Program-made: the position numbers and the translations under genes
Source of the DNA: Cryoendolithus antarcticus
Lineage: Eukaryota; Ascomycota; Dothideomycetes; Cladosporiales; Cladosporiaceae
DNA: 64,000 nucleotides
Direction of reading: 5' to 3'
Assembly (NCBI GenBank): GCA_002077065.1
Contig: NAJO01000044.1
Location: 186,001 to 250,000 of the forward strand
Part shown: positions 30,671 through 41,883 of the stretch, in pieces
Layout: each line of letters begins with the position of its first letter
Position numbering within the stretch: the stretch's first letter is position 1
Notes under the pieces: generated by a model
Seen by the model: the letters and a program-made list of their open reading frames with translations, nothing else
Told to the model about the DNA's origin: nothing
Databases searched by the model: none

Positions 30671-31116
30671 TCTGCCGAGGAGTGGTGATAGCAGTGGTCA
30701 GCGAGGCACGATGTGGAGACAACTCAGATTGGGGGCAATCAGGCCCATTATATGCGTGCAGGGATAACAGATAGTAGCATGACAAGGCTTGTTTCGAAAA
30801 CATTGTCTCGGGTGCAGAGAAAGCTCATCGAACAATTGTCAATACAGTGCAGGCTGACAAAAGGGCAAGCGAAACAAGGAAGTAATGCCAGAACTTACGA
30901 GAAACAGCATACTTCCGACGCTTGAGACGTTTGGGATTCGAGGGAAATCTACCGCTCGCTGCCGGTCGTGGGCTCGAGGAATGTTAGCCGGGTGAGATAA
31001 AGACTCCTCAGGACACATGGATTTCGGCAAGTCTTCTGATCCGGGTTCAGCTTTGCTGCGGCAGCTCTACGTAATTGTTGGCGAGAAGCTTGCTCCTTCC
31101 AGAGTTTACCGTGCAA
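30671..31116. other. Intergenic, no gene supported
   Basis: Between two minus-strand genes: promoter of the type B gene and 3' flank of the Zn2Cys6 gene. No repeats or RNA genes seen. Confidence 0.45.
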
Positions 31117-33071
31117 TCATGACTGTGGTCCTGTGCCATCGAAGAAAGGTACGGAGAAGTCGCTCAACAAGCCCCAATCTTCCACTTGTATGGGCGAGTA
31201 GTACAGCGAATCGGTGTTTGTCGAATAGCTGTCCGCTTGCAGTGCATCCTGCGCACTACCCGGCTGACCGTGTTCCACGCCCATAGCTGCCGCCCTTGCC
31301 TTGCGTGCTCGATGCGCAAGCTTCTCGAGCGGTCTGCACATCTGTCCGCGTTGCCCGCCGCCATCGACAGCCATAAGATGCTGGAAACTGGGCTCTACAA
31401 CCTCCCAGGCGCGATCCGCCAAGGCTCCTGTGGTTATGGTCGTCATCGCTGCGAAGGAGACAGCAATCGCGTGCCAGTGTGTCCATAAAGCCCATCTCCA
31501 GCCTGCCATTTTCGCATCGGTATGACATTCCCGAGAATAGCTCAACGTGTCGACGGCAATCAGTAACAAATTGTCCGAATGTACAGAAGGTAGCGGGCCT
31601 GGTGTGATGGGCTCTGACGTCCCTCGCAGCGAATGCAAGCGGCAAGCACCGAGCGTACTGCGCGCGACGGCGATGGTGAAGGCTTGCAAGGAATTCTCCG
31701 GATCGCAATGATCCAGATATCTTTGCTGTATTGTCTCGTCCAGCGTATGTATGACTTCCTGTCTCTGCTCCCACAGCTCTGAGTTAATAGCATGCGCGCG
31801 ATGTGCCCTCTTGCTTATCTCCTGTAACATGAGCGAGAACGACATGTCTGTCCACCCAGTCCGCGGCAGGATGATCTCTGCGCTGCCAAATGCAATATCG
31901 GAGTCATTGATGTTCATGGGCAGTGATACCACGGATCTCTCGGGCGCAATCAGTCGGTCAGACGCTAGGTCTACTGCGAGATTGAGGTCCAGGATACACA
32001 GCGCATGCCACGTCCGACGTCTCTGCTGTGTGTCGAAAATATCATGTCTTGTCGCTTGCCGCTGAAGACCGATGGCAAGTGCTATCCGGACAGCGACTGT
32101 GGCTGTAGTCCAGGTCCGCCGAGAGTGATCTTCCTGACGTTGAACGGCCTGGATCATGTCAGTCATCGGTTTGGTCGTCACTTGTGACCCACACTCACCA
32201 GAAATACCACGAGCGCTTGTAGCGTGGTCAGATCTTCGGTGACAATATAGTCTGCCCTTGCTAAAGCGACCTCGGCCATCTCTCGGAAGTGATCCACAGC
32301 CTGAGCCCTGGGCTGCCAGAGAGTCTTTGCACACTCCTCTTCATCCATTGTGCATACTGCAGCGTAGTAGATGACATACACAAGTGCAGCCACAGATCCA
32401 TGACCTCGGCTGTAGTCGAGGTATGGCAAACCTTCCTCGATGTGCGCGCGTACTGAAGGTGCATGAAGGACCTTGAATATCGGATCAACATTTCTGAAGT
32501 AGACTCTGCTCAGGTGAGCGCTTAGCATAGGCAGCGGCGGTCGTAATGCATCAGAGCCTGGTATGGTGCCAAATACAGGGTCTGTGCCGCCACGCGAAAT
32601 GCCTCTCTCTGCCTCGGGCGTGGCACTGTTCAAGTCGTCCGTGAGGCTGACGGATCGCCCATCGTCCAGATCTGTCTCCAGTTGTTCGAGCTCATCCTGT
32701 AGTGATGCCCAGAAGGAAGTGCCTAGAAATTGGTAATTGCCAGCAGGCTGAAGCGCCGTGGGTGTTTCCGCACTCGCGCTTGCGATTGTGCCTTGAGACG
32801 AGTTTTGATGTCGATAGTACGTCTTGATGAGCCCTTCGAGCCTTTCGATACGCTCATGCAAATTCTCATTCTTCGTCCGCCCGCCAGCACGTCCTCGAGG
32901 AATGCGCTGATTAGCGATTGGGATGCATGGTTTGCCACTGGCCCGGCATGTGGAACAAGGTAGTTCGCGATCGCACCGCACCTTTCTCCGCTGGCATGCT
33001 TGACATGCAAGTCTCTTCGCCGGCTCCTGCGGCTGTACCTTAGCTTTGCCAGATCCAATCTCCATTGCCAC
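31117..33071 (-). CDS. Zn2Cys6 fungal transcription factor
   Basis: Exons 32199-33071 and 31117-32133 (minus), 629 aa; 65-nt phase-0 intron (gtgagt...gtcag) joining 'ALVVFL' to 'EDHSRRTW'. The zinc cluster is C23-x2-C26-x6-C33-x5-C39-x2-C42-x6-C49 with the basic 'QRRKVRC' helix, followed by a short coiled-coil dimerisation stretch 'ENLHERIERLEGLIKTY'. The middle homology region (about 190-420) has the fungal-specific regulator pattern 'VYFRNVDPIFKVLH', 'YYAAVCTM' and 'AIGLQRQATRHDIFDTQQRRRTWHALCILD'. It is read divergently from the MFS transporter starting 625 bases away, so it may regulate that gene (inference from context). Target unknown. Confidence 0.93.
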
Positions 33072-33696
33072 ACTCTCAGCTCTCCCCAGTTCCCCTATTC
33101 ATATATGAAGCCACAGTACCGAGCACATGGCCAAGCAATGGCGATCTCGCTCGCCACATCTGCTCGCTAATGCGAAATCACGGCGGACAGTCTTGTGCGG
33201 CCGACAACCCGATACTCCGGGACTGCATCGCATACATGATGCTCGCGTACCTAGATCTGCGTGTCTAGATCGAGCACGATCGAGCAAGGATAGCTGCCTA
33301 AGCAGAGATCCATGATGTAAGCCAGAATCAAAGTCCGCCCCGAAAAGTCTAAATCCCGCCCGAGCGCACGGTCCTCATCTCGTTCTTCGCAACCTCACTT
33401 CGGAGTATGAATGTCTCAACGTCGATCCGCATGCCTCAATCCTTCACACTCGCAGCGAAGCCCAAGATGCTGGTCGTCACCGTATCCCCGACTCGATCTG
33501 TGACGGTGGCTGCTACGTAGTCAAGGGCTCACGATGGAGGACAGGAGGACGCTCCGACGCTATACAGATAAGTAGGCCATTTCTCTCGATCAGGCCCGTC
33601 CTTTGCACGCTCTGTACCAGACTCTCACGTACCGCGCTCTTTGATCGGCTTGGTTGTCCTCCCAATTCTGCTTTCCTTACTCTCGAAATCGCCCTC
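33072..33696. promoter_or_regulatory. Divergent promoter, Zn2Cys6 factor / MFS transporter
   Basis: This 625-base region is the only sequence between the two divergent start codons. Zn2Cys6 dimers typically bind paired CGG triplets; CGG and CCG triplets occur in it (for example around 33170-33225) but I cannot assign a site. Confidence 0.5.
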
Positions 33697-35614
33697 ATGT
33701 CTGCCCTAATACGCGACACTGCCTTCGGGCAGCTCGTCCGACTGCTCACGGGAAAGCGTATCTTCCAATACGACGAGGAGAGGACCGATGTGCCATCGCC
33801 ATACAACTCTGCGAACGTGATCGAGAAGAACGAGTATCCATCGCGCGCACCAGACTCAGATTCGACCGACCTGCCAGAGCTTGAGAAGCATGCCAACGAA
33901 AACCTTGTCGACTGGTATGGACCGAACGATCCTGGTACGTCTACACAAATGCACCGAGAGCCTCTCAAATGATACAGGTACCAATGTAACTCGTAGAGAA
34001 TCCGATGAACTGGTCCACTGCGAAGAAGTTCCTCGTCACAGCAGAGGTGGGTTGTCACGCTCTAGGATTGCCGCTTAATTACTGATGTGTCCATTTCTTA
34101 GATCTGTCTATTGACCGTCTCCATCTACTCCGGCTCCTCCATTTACGCACCCGCCGTCGAATCCGTATCCGAAACATTCGGCGTCTCCACCGTCGCTGCC
34201 ATCCTCGGCTTGACTCTCTTCGTTCTCGGCTACGGTCTCGGACCCATGATCTGGAGTCCGATGTCAGAGGTACCTTACATCGGCCGCATGCCAGTCTACA
34301 TCGCTACACTCGCAGTCTTTGTGGCTCTGCAAGGTCCCACGGCGAGATCCAGCAGCTTCGGCATGCTCATGGCCATGCGGTTTCTTACTGGGTTCTTTGG
34401 GTCTCCTGTGCTTGCGACTGGAGGCGCTACTTGTGCTGATCTGTACACGCCGGCAAAGAGGACGTATGCAATCGCAATTTGGGGCGTTGCTGCCGTGTGT
34501 GGACCTGCGCTTGGCCCTGTGATCGGTGGCTATGTCACGGAGTATGGTCCCATCACCAGCACCTTTCGAGCTGCCTGGGAGTGGCCTGTGAGCTGGTTCC
34601 ACTTCAATTTGCGATATGGACAATATACTGACAGCAATACAGATCTACACGCTCATGTGGATCGGCGGCGCCTGCCTCATCGTCCTCTTCTTCACCCTCC
34701 CCGAAACAAGCGCAAGCAACATTCTCTTCCGCCGCGCCAGCCGACTCCGCGCCCGAACCGGCAACTCAAAACTCATGTCCAAGCCTGAGATCGACGCCCA
34801 AGCCATGTCCACACGCGACATCCTGAACATGACGCTCATCCACCCCTTCACACTGAACTTCACGGAGCCGATGGTGTTCCTGTTGAATCTATACATCGCA
34901 CTTATCTACGGCCTGTTGTACATATGGTTTGAGAGCTTCCCTATTGTGTTCATTGGGATGCACGGCTTCACACTCGGACAGCTTGGACTGGCTTATCTAG
35001 GATTACTGGTGGGCGCTCTGGTCATTGTCCCTCCGTTCTTCTGGTGGATGCATAAATACCTTGAGCCGCAGTTTGATGAGAACGGAGAGATATACCCGGA
35101 GAAGCGTTTGATACCTTGCTTTGTTGGGGCGTTCTTCATCCCGATGTAAGTCGCTGTTTCCCTCCTGAGGACCTTATGCTTTGACTGACAGCACTCCCAG
35201 CTGCCTCTTCTGGTTCGGCTGGTCCTCCAGCCCCGATATCCACTGGATCATGCCCATCATCGGCAGCGCTTGGTTCTCCATGGGCGCTTTCCTCTTGTTC
35301 ATGGCCATTCTCAACTATCTCCCCGACGCATATCCCAATCACATCCCGAGTGTACTTGCGGGAAATGATCTCATGAGAGCTAGCTTTGGCGCGGGCTTCC
35401 CGCTGTTCGCAAATGCGTTTTACACGAAGCTCGGAGTCGGGTGGGCGAGCTCGGTGTTGGCGTTTATCAGTATTGCGTTCATTCCGATTCCGTTTGTGCT
35501 GTACAAGGCAAGCCCTTCGGTTCCTGATTGTTGACCTGACATTCACTAACACGGTCTTAGTATGGACCCCTGCTTCGCAACAGGTACAGCAAGATTGCTA
35601 AGAAGGACTTGTGA
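33697..35614 (+). CDS. MFS transporter, DHA1-like drug/polyamine family
   Basis: Six exons: 33697-33934, 33997-34046, 34102-34587, 34643-35145, 35201-35507 and 35561-35614, 545 aa. Splicing rebuilds the 'ENPMNWSTAKKF' motif that precedes helix 1 in this family, joins 'FLVTAE' to 'ICLLTVSIYSGSSIYAP', and gives a 12-helix pattern. 'RFLTGFFGSPVLATGGA' and 'GVAAVCGPALGPVIGGY' are the DHA1 motif C region characteristic of proton antiporters. The last intron is GC-AG (gcaagc...cttag); without it the protein would end 'ASPSVPDC', with it 'YGPLLRNRYSKIAKKDL'. Known relatives export drugs, polyamines or secondary metabolites at the plasma membrane; substrate here unknown. The adjacent regulator suggests inducible expression. 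Confidence 0.92.
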
Positions 35615-35773
35615 TACAGGCGACTATGGTCGGCTGGCGCAGTGTAGCCTAACGATGGGCAAGGCAGAGCTCGAGGAGCGGCAGCAGTCATCTCAGATCT
35701 CATTCTCTATACGACTTTAGAATTGTCGCCGCAATTAGATCGCAGTACAAGCCGCACATCCCACACTCGGCTT

Positions 35774-38098
35774 CTACTCCCCTCTTCCACGGAACATCCT
35801 CGTCCGGATATCCTTACCGGCAGTGCCCTGCAACCCAGCCACGTACTCTGGCTCCGCAACTCCAAAGACGCCTCTCGCATCGCCAGCAACGATATGACCA
35901 TATTGCACGCGCTGGTGCCCGACCTGTTGTAATACTTGATCGATATCTGCGTTTGCCGCGCTAGCGGTCATGGGCGAGCGGAAAGCGTGGGCGATCTCGA
36001 ATGGTCCAAGGCTGACTTTGCGGCCGAGTTGCCAGTAACCTGGTTTCACGATGGATTAGTACCTGATGCGAGCAGAGAACGGAATTGCTGCGTGGCTTAC
36101 CCCAGTATGTTGGCAAGACGCTCAGAACGCACACGACTGTCGAGATGATGGCGCCCATGACGTAGAGGAAGCGGGTATTATAGTGGATGCTCTCCGTGTA
36201 CATGGTGGCTTGTACGGTCTTGTACTGGTGCATTGAGCTGGGGTCGGAACCGCTGGCGTCAATGGCAACTAGAAACCTGCAGGGCCGCGCTGTCAGTGCT
36301 TCAGGATACTCGAGCGCTTAGCGGAGGCTCGGAAGCTTACATGATTTCGTTGATCATGGCGACTAGGCTTTGTATATTCCTCCGCGAGGTGTCCGGATTC
36401 ATTGGGTCGCTCATCCAGTAACCACATAAATTCGAAGCAGTAAAGTTCGCAGTGCCGACTGGAAGATTTGTAAAGTACTCCTGGGCATTACCTGACGGGG
36501 TGAGCTCGAACCCTTGTTTGTAGGTGCAGTTCAATTCCGCCTGCCCGGCAAAAAGTGTAGTAAATTCGTTCAAGAGTCCACCGAGTCGCGAAACGTCGTC
36601 CAAACCGTTGTTGTTTTGGTATACATTGGTTCTCTCGATTACACGGAAGCCCCTCTGTTGCTTCACGTGAATATCGAATGGCAGCGGTAAGCCTCCGGCA
36701 TCCTTAGTGGTCAGCGTGACAGCACGGACACTGCGCGATCCTCCGTAGGCTTGAGCCATGACCGGATAGCCTATGATCGCTGGACGAAGTACACATGACT
36801 GATTGAAAACGTAACCTGGACAGGAGTAGTTCGAAACATCTGTGCCGCCCTCTGGATAGAGTGATAAGCCGGCGTCGCTGGCCTGAGCGTATAGTACATT
36901 GAGCAAGAGTGCTCCAGATGTAGTGCCCTGTGTGTAGTCATCTTCAACCAAAGGCTCGCTGTACTGCATATCGAAGCCGATATTGAATACGCCGACTCCC
37001 GGTTTCTCGATGACTGTGCCACTCGGGCCGTCCGGGGTCGTAGTCGTGAAAGCCACCATTTCAGGCTGTGGAGTTCCATAGTAAGCTACACTTCCATCGT
37101 TCTCGAGCTTTGAGGCGAGGACTTACCTCCAAGTCCATATAGTTGGTAGCTGTCTTTGTTGGCACGGAGCAGTCGAATTCGAAACCAGCAGCTGGGATCT
37201 CAGTGAAGCAGGTGGCGTTCTCGCATCCATCAAAGCCGACGTAGGGAAGAGTCCGCGGGCTTTGCTTCCATATTGACACGTCGTCAACAAGGAAAGTATT
37301 GGTGTGTACGCTGCCCGATCCAATCCCTTTGAAAGCCGTATCCGGGAATGTTGTGTTAGCCCAGGAGCGAACATCGTGTTGCGTGGTCGGCGGGTCTTCG
37401 GCGATCCCTGTGACTGTGGCAGATTGTAGAAGAATCCCATCAATGATAGTACACCTGTGGTAGAGCAACGTCAGCGTTTGTCCACCCACTCGGGATTTGC
37501 TACCAGTCATCGAAAGTCGCAGTGCGAGGCCCTCCCTTGATGTCCACTCAGGAACGTAACACGCGCAGCATTGCGCGCCGAAAATGCTGGCGCGAGGTGT
37601 TGAAGCGCTTTGTAAAGGGCAGAGGATCTGGCAAATGGAGTAGGAGGAAACACACTTTGCAATCAGCGCAGCTAGAGCGATAGTATTGAACCCCTTGAAA
37701 GTCACAGCAGAGAGCGCTGCGGCCTTCACGCTCGAGCTGAAGTTCCACGAATCATGCAGGTCTTCGATAGTAGAACCTTTCAATGCTTTCCTCCACCAAG
37801 CGATAGCGACGCCATTAGCGATAGCCAGGGAAAAAGCGAGGTTCGCTGCGCTGTTGAGGATTGTGACGATGACAGAAGGCCGGATCTGCTTTGGCCAGCG
37901 GCCTCTCGTCAAGCCGTCGCGGTAAAGTTCCTTCCACGACTGTTCGCCCTGGATCTTGCCATCTGAGACAGTGAGTACGGCTACGTTACCTGCCAGGCAG
38001 ACGAGCACGAGGAACAGAGCTCCAAGACCTAGCCAACTGTGGAGCACCACTGTTAGGGACCGCATACGGGCTTGCTGGTGATTTGGATCATCACTCAC
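35774..38098 (-). CDS. Large fungal membrane protein with extracellular domain, unknown
   Basis: Five exons (minus): 37656-38098, 37127-37454, 36341-37065, 36101-36276, 35774-36039; 645 aa. Near the N terminus is a helix 'LGALFLVLVCLAGNVAVL', then 'ILNSAANLAFSLAIANGVAIAWWRK', 'GSTIEDLHDSWNF' and a helix rebuilt by splicing, 'IALAALIAK-CTIIDGILLQSA'. A Cys-rich loop domain of about 350 residues with N-glycosylation sites follows, then a last helix 'VMGAIISTVVCVLSVLP' and a cytosolic tail 'QQVGHQRVQYGHIV'. This arrangement matches an uncharacterised ascomycete family with the A-W-W-R...L-H-x-x-W motif. The first intron (201 nt) is a multiple of three with no stop, so retention would still give protein; I splice it because the join restores a smooth helix. 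Function unknown. Confidence 0.8.
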
Positions 38099-39051
38099 GG
38101 AAAGCGACTCAGAAAGCCAGGGCTCCAGCTCGTGTTCTCCTGTTCGTGGGGAGCGTTTATTGTATCAAGGTCGTTGGACACCGGACGCACTTCTTCGGCG
38201 GCCTCCTTCTTCTCCGCGTAGTATGGAGCACTAGGTGCTGCGTAGACCGACTGCATTGCGCTCCTGCACCGAGCCCGAGGCGTATTAGTTTTGAGGGAGT
38301 CGAGTGCAGGACAACGGGGAGATCATGCTTCCTTTGGCCGGGAGTCCAGCACGTTCATATAACAGCGGCCCAGACGACCTAGGCCTGATGAGCGAGGTCC
38401 GGTCTCGACCGTGACCCGCATCTCAGCTGTCAAACCTCACGTGGCTTGCGGTAGAGTCCGAGGCGCGCCAGACAGGGACATTGGACTCCTCGCAAGGTGG
38501 CCACCTTCCGTAGGTCATGGATGGAAACATGGAGTCTATCCCCATGGTCGTGTCGGCAGAGCAGCATCCCGACTACCAAAGTGCGTTGTGGTTAGTTCTG
38601 AGAACTCTCGATCAGATAGTTCGGTCACTCAGATAAGCGAGTAGGTGGCGCCAGGGTCTTTCCGCAACGGCTTTGGCGTCTGATCTGCACCAGCACTCGG
38701 ACACGTGCAAACTAATTATAAACTAACGCGGAACGTGGGAGATACGATGGTAAGGGCATAAACGGATACAGTACTCGATTGGCTTGCTCTAGGGTCACCA
38801 CGATACCTGCTTATCGCCTTGCTTTTCCCAGCAGAGCCGCTCAGATTATCCATCGCGCAGTCTTCCCATCAGCATGCCCGCTCGTCTCTGGTCTCGCAGA
38901 AACGTTGTGTCTTCGTAGTGATACTGCGTCGCAGCAACGCTGGCGATGCTTCGGCATACTGCCACTGCGACCTTGAAGACCGCTCCTTACACGCTGTCTT
39001 CAGCGGCCTATACTTCAGCCTCGCACTGCTTTTATCTCCCACAATCGTCAG
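38099..39051. other. Intergenic, no gene supported
   Basis: About 950 bases between two minus-strand genes: the promoter of the membrane protein and the 3' flank of the gene ending at 39052. Short plus-strand frames have no homology. No repeat seen. Confidence 0.45.
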
Positions 39052-40011
39052 TCAGTCGTCTTCCGTGAGGTCGACCTCCTGCTTTTCGATCTTCACACGT
39101 GGCTGCCTTGCGGGGCGTGCAGCTGATCCGGTCTGTACCGCAGCGATCGTAGCAGTCTGGCGCCGCATGCACATCCGCTCCCAATGGATCCACGCGCTCG
39201 TTTCGTCAACTCGGTGGCCTCGAGCACGCTGACGCCACGCGATGCGCAGCGTGGCGATATCTGGCACCACCATGGTGCTTCCGGTGCTGTGACTGTAGTC
39301 TGTGATGACTTCCTGGAGCTCGCCATCGTTGTTCGGGTTGCCTTGCCAGGTGCCGTAGAGGAAAGAATCCCATGTCTCGCCGACGTCGCTGTCCAGTGCT
39401 ATTGGTTCCGAGCGATCGCCGCTACTCTGCTGAATGGCAGCGCTCAGCAATTCTTGCTTGACCGCTGGTTCGTGCCCACGATGCGGCAATATGTCCGGAG
39501 TGATGCGGGTGGATCGAGAGTCGTTGTGGGCGTAGACTGTTCCTTGGTCCTCAGATCTTTGCCGCTTCCGTGTCGCGCGCATATCCGAAGAGCGTGAAAG
39601 CTCCGGGGAGGCTGAAGGCAGCTGTGTCGGCACGCTGCGCCGAGTGTCCGCATTTGAAGCATCTGGCGACTGAATTGCCTGGTTCTGTATGGTGTGCTGC
39701 GCAGTAGTAGTCCGTGGAAGTGGCAGCAGTGGGTCCCTAGCCCTGTTTTCTGTCAGGTAGGCGTCCAAGGTCCCAAGTTGGGTCATCTCCCTCGCGACTC
39801 CCTTCGGAAGCAGCTTCTGACTTGCTTTTCCGCCTTCAGAATCTGTGGCTACTGGCAACGGCTCGCCAGTCCGAACGGTCCAGATATCGGCTATCCACTT
39901 ATTCCACGTATTCGCAGCAATAGAACCGTAGACACGTAGAAGCGCAGGATTGCGTGCGAGCTCGCCAGATGTTTTGATCGCACTGCCGCATTCCCAGAAC
40001 GAAGGGTCCAT
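39052..40011 (-). CDS. Unknown protein with SUMO-related motifs
   Basis: Single exon, 319 aa. The first 60 residues look folded ('LARNPALLRVYGSIAANTWNKWIADIW'), the middle is disordered, and a second ordered block is 'TLRIAWRQRARGHRVDETSAWIHWERM'. The end 'RVKIEKQEVDLTEDD' combines a V-K-I-E SUMO acceptor pattern with an acidic-flanked V-D-L-T, the form of a SUMO-interacting motif; 'PIALDSD' earlier is a second candidate. These are pattern matches and inference only. No family recognised. It starts 38 bases after the small gene at 40050-40337 on the same strand. Confidence 0.6.
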   Translation of the reverse strand: MDPSFWECGSAIKTSGELARNPALLRVYGSIAANTWNKWIADIWTVRTGEPLPVATDSEGGKASQKLLPKGVAREMTQLGTLDAYLTENRARDPLLPLPRTTTAQHTIQNQAIQSPDASNADTRRSVPTQLPSASPELSRSSDMRATRKRQRSEDQGTVYAHNDSRSTRITPDILPHRGHEPAVKQELLSAAIQQSSGDRSEPIALDSDVGETWDSFLYGTWQGNPNNDGELQEVITDYSHSTGSTMVVPDIATLRIAWRQRARGHRVDETSAWIHWERMCMRRQTATIAAVQTGSAARPARQPRVKIEKQEVDLTEDD

Positions 40012-40049
40012 AGAGATATGGACCCAACTAAAGCCATTAGGAAGTTGTC

Positions 40050-40337
40050 CTACGCTCGGTCTGAGGATCCATTGAGCATTGTCTTCATCTGGTACCTATT
40101 CATGGAAAAACCGCCACCTTTCGGAGCTAGCTTCACCAAGCCGTACCATTTGTCTTCATCAGTCTCCACCGAGCTGTCCCCAGTGGCGCAGCCCGAGTAT
40201 ATGTACTTGCGCGTCGCACCACCGACCACTGCCTCCACCACGTCAAGATGCGGGATCTCCGCAAAGCGGGTGGCCAGATTGAGGATACGATCGCGCATGG
40301 TCCGCTGTTGTTCTGGACTTGGTAGTGAGGCCATCAC
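40050..40337 (-). CDS. Small unknown protein
   Basis: Single exon, 95 aa. Begins 'MMASLPSPEQQRTMRDRILNLATRF' in effect (split here as MMASLPSPEQQRT then MRDRILNLATRFAE), then 'HLDVVEAVVGGATRKYIYS' and 'KWYGLVKLAPKG'. The M-R-D-R-I-L-N-x-A block faintly recalls the LRxQIL-xNAR junction of the type A/C family but without an intron, which may be chance. No homology recognised. The stop is 38 bases before the next start on the same strand; a splice joining the two would need an intron too short to be real. Confidence 0.4.
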   Translation of the reverse strand: MMASLPSPEQQRTMRDRILNLATRFAEIPHLDVVEAVVGGATRKYIYSGCATGDSSVETDEDKWYGLVKLAPKGGGFSMNRYQMKTMLNGSSDRA

Positions 40338-40568
40338 AAAAGCCTTGGTGTAGTGAGGGTGGAAAGATATATGAAAGCAACAAGTTCGGGCAGGGTAGGT
40401 AGCTGAATGTAGCAGTGCTTTTGAAGTGAGCCAAGTCCAGTGAGTGAACGTCGAAATGTGAGCTAGCGTTATCCTCGAAGCATGTGCGCGGGGCCACCCG
40501 TGCCCTCATCGCGCTCACAACTTGGTCATGACTTCTGAAATGGCAATTCAGAGGGTGCGGTTGCCGAC

Positions 40569-41561
40569 TCATACATCGACCCTCCTCGCCCTCGGCATAC
40601 GCCTCTTCTCCCTCTGATCCTCCCTCTTCCTCTTCTTCTCCACAACCTTCTCCCGCTCCTTCCCCTTCATCCCCTCAAACCTCTTAACCTGCACCCGTTC
40701 CTTCAGCTCCGCCCTCTTCAAATAGTACGGCGTCTTGCCCTGCTCGACTTTCGTCTTCTCCTCTCGGCGATGCTGTCTGATGACCTCCTGCTCCCGCTCC
40801 TTGGCAGCTTTGCTGCGGAGGCGGTTCTCCATGGCGCCGATGGTGGTTTTGAGTTTGTCCTTTGCGTCGGGGTCTGCGGTGGTCTTGAGCGCGGCTTTCA
40901 GGTCGGCTATCTCGGAGGTTTGGTAGTCGCGGAGGAAGGAGTAGGCTTTTTCCGTGTTGTCGCCTGGGTGTTGAGCGTGTGCATTCAGGGCATCGAAGCG
41001 AGGATCTCGCAGTCTGCGGTTTGGCAGATCGATGACTTGTCGCTTGCGAGTAACTTGATGTTTGGATGACTGCGCCATGGGTGCATGTTTGGAGCGTGCT
41101 GTGGGAGCATCCTCTTCTGAAGGCGCAGAGTCGTAGTCTGAATTGTCGTCCAGCTCATCGTCTCCAACGTCAGTGGCTTTGACCCGGATCTTACTCTCGC
41201 TTGCCTTCACAGGCACACCCTTCTTCTCCCTCAACTCCCTCAGCCTTGCTCTCAGCACCTCAAGCCTCCCATTTTGCTCGTCCGTCTCATCGCTCCCTCG
41301 CTTCCGCTTCCTTGCCAGACTGTCCTGTGCCTGCTTCAACGCTCCGAACGAGACACTGCCAAGCTGCACCTCTGCATCACCTCCCTCCTCGCTCGCACCA
41401 CCGTCAGCCGCACTGTCATCGCTCCCATCTGACCGATCGTCGCTGACCTGACTCAGCTCGTCGCCGTCCACTGAGTCGCCGTCTAGACTGCCAATCTCCT
41501 CGTCTTCCCGAACGTCAATTGGCCGGACATTGCGGGTCAGCATTACTCTGTTAGGCGCCAT
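40569..41561 (-). CDS. RRP36: rRNA biogenesis protein Rrp36
   Basis: Single exon, 330 aa. After an acidic disordered N terminus come 'NRRLRDPRFDALNAHAQ', 'AYSFLRDYQTSEIADLKAAL', 'KDKLKTTIGAMENRLRSK' and the basic end 'KTPYYLKRAELKERVQVKRFEGMKG' with Lys/Arg-rich tail. This is the domain order of Rrp36, a nucleolar 90S/SSU processome protein needed for early cleavages of pre-18S rRNA. The motif R-D-P-R-F near 190 and P-Y-(Y/F)-L-K near 280 are the family's best-known anchors. Divergent with RCF2 across 322 bases. Confidence 0.95.
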   Translation of the reverse strand: MAPNRVMLTRNVRPIDVREDEEIGSLDGDSVDGDELSQVSDDRSDGSDDSAADGGASEEGGDAEVQLGSVSFGALKQAQDSLARKRKRGSDETDEQNGRLEVLRARLRELREKKGVPVKASESKIRVKATDVGDDELDDNSDYDSAPSEEDAPTARSKHAPMAQSSKHQVTRKRQVIDLPNRRLRDPRFDALNAHAQHPGDNTEKAYSFLRDYQTSEIADLKAALKTTADPDAKDKLKTTIGAMENRLRSKAAKEREQEVIRQHRREEKTKVEQGKTPYYLKRAELKERVQVKRFEGMKGKEREKVVEKKRKREDQREKRRMPRARRVDV

Positions 41562-41883
41562 CTTGCCTCGCAGGACGATCAGAGCACTATGATCAGTGGT
41601 CTCATAATGTTAAAAAGTTAGCTTTCCTCGGCTCGCACGTGGCTCGGCAGTTTCATGCGCCGGGCTGGCCCGTAACAGAGCGATGACAGAAGTATGACGT
41701 AAGCGGCTCGCAATGAAGATGCTTCTTCGAGATAGCGCGAGTCGCTGCTTGGGAGAGCTTCGGCGACGAGGTGGAGCTATCGCGGTAATCGTGATTTTGC
41801 GTTGTACATCTTGCTGACTCGGTCTGAGTGTTTCTTCGCAGCAAACTTCTTGAGGTCTACAAGCGCATTGCTGTACCACGATC
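41562..41883. promoter_or_regulatory. Divergent promoter RRP36 / RCF2
   Basis: 322 bases between two start codons read in opposite directions. No specific site recognised. Confidence 0.5.

Noticed and set aside
39995..40060. Splice joining the genes at 40050 and 39052
   Set aside because: The only in-phase intron would be about 26 nt, below any fungal intron size.
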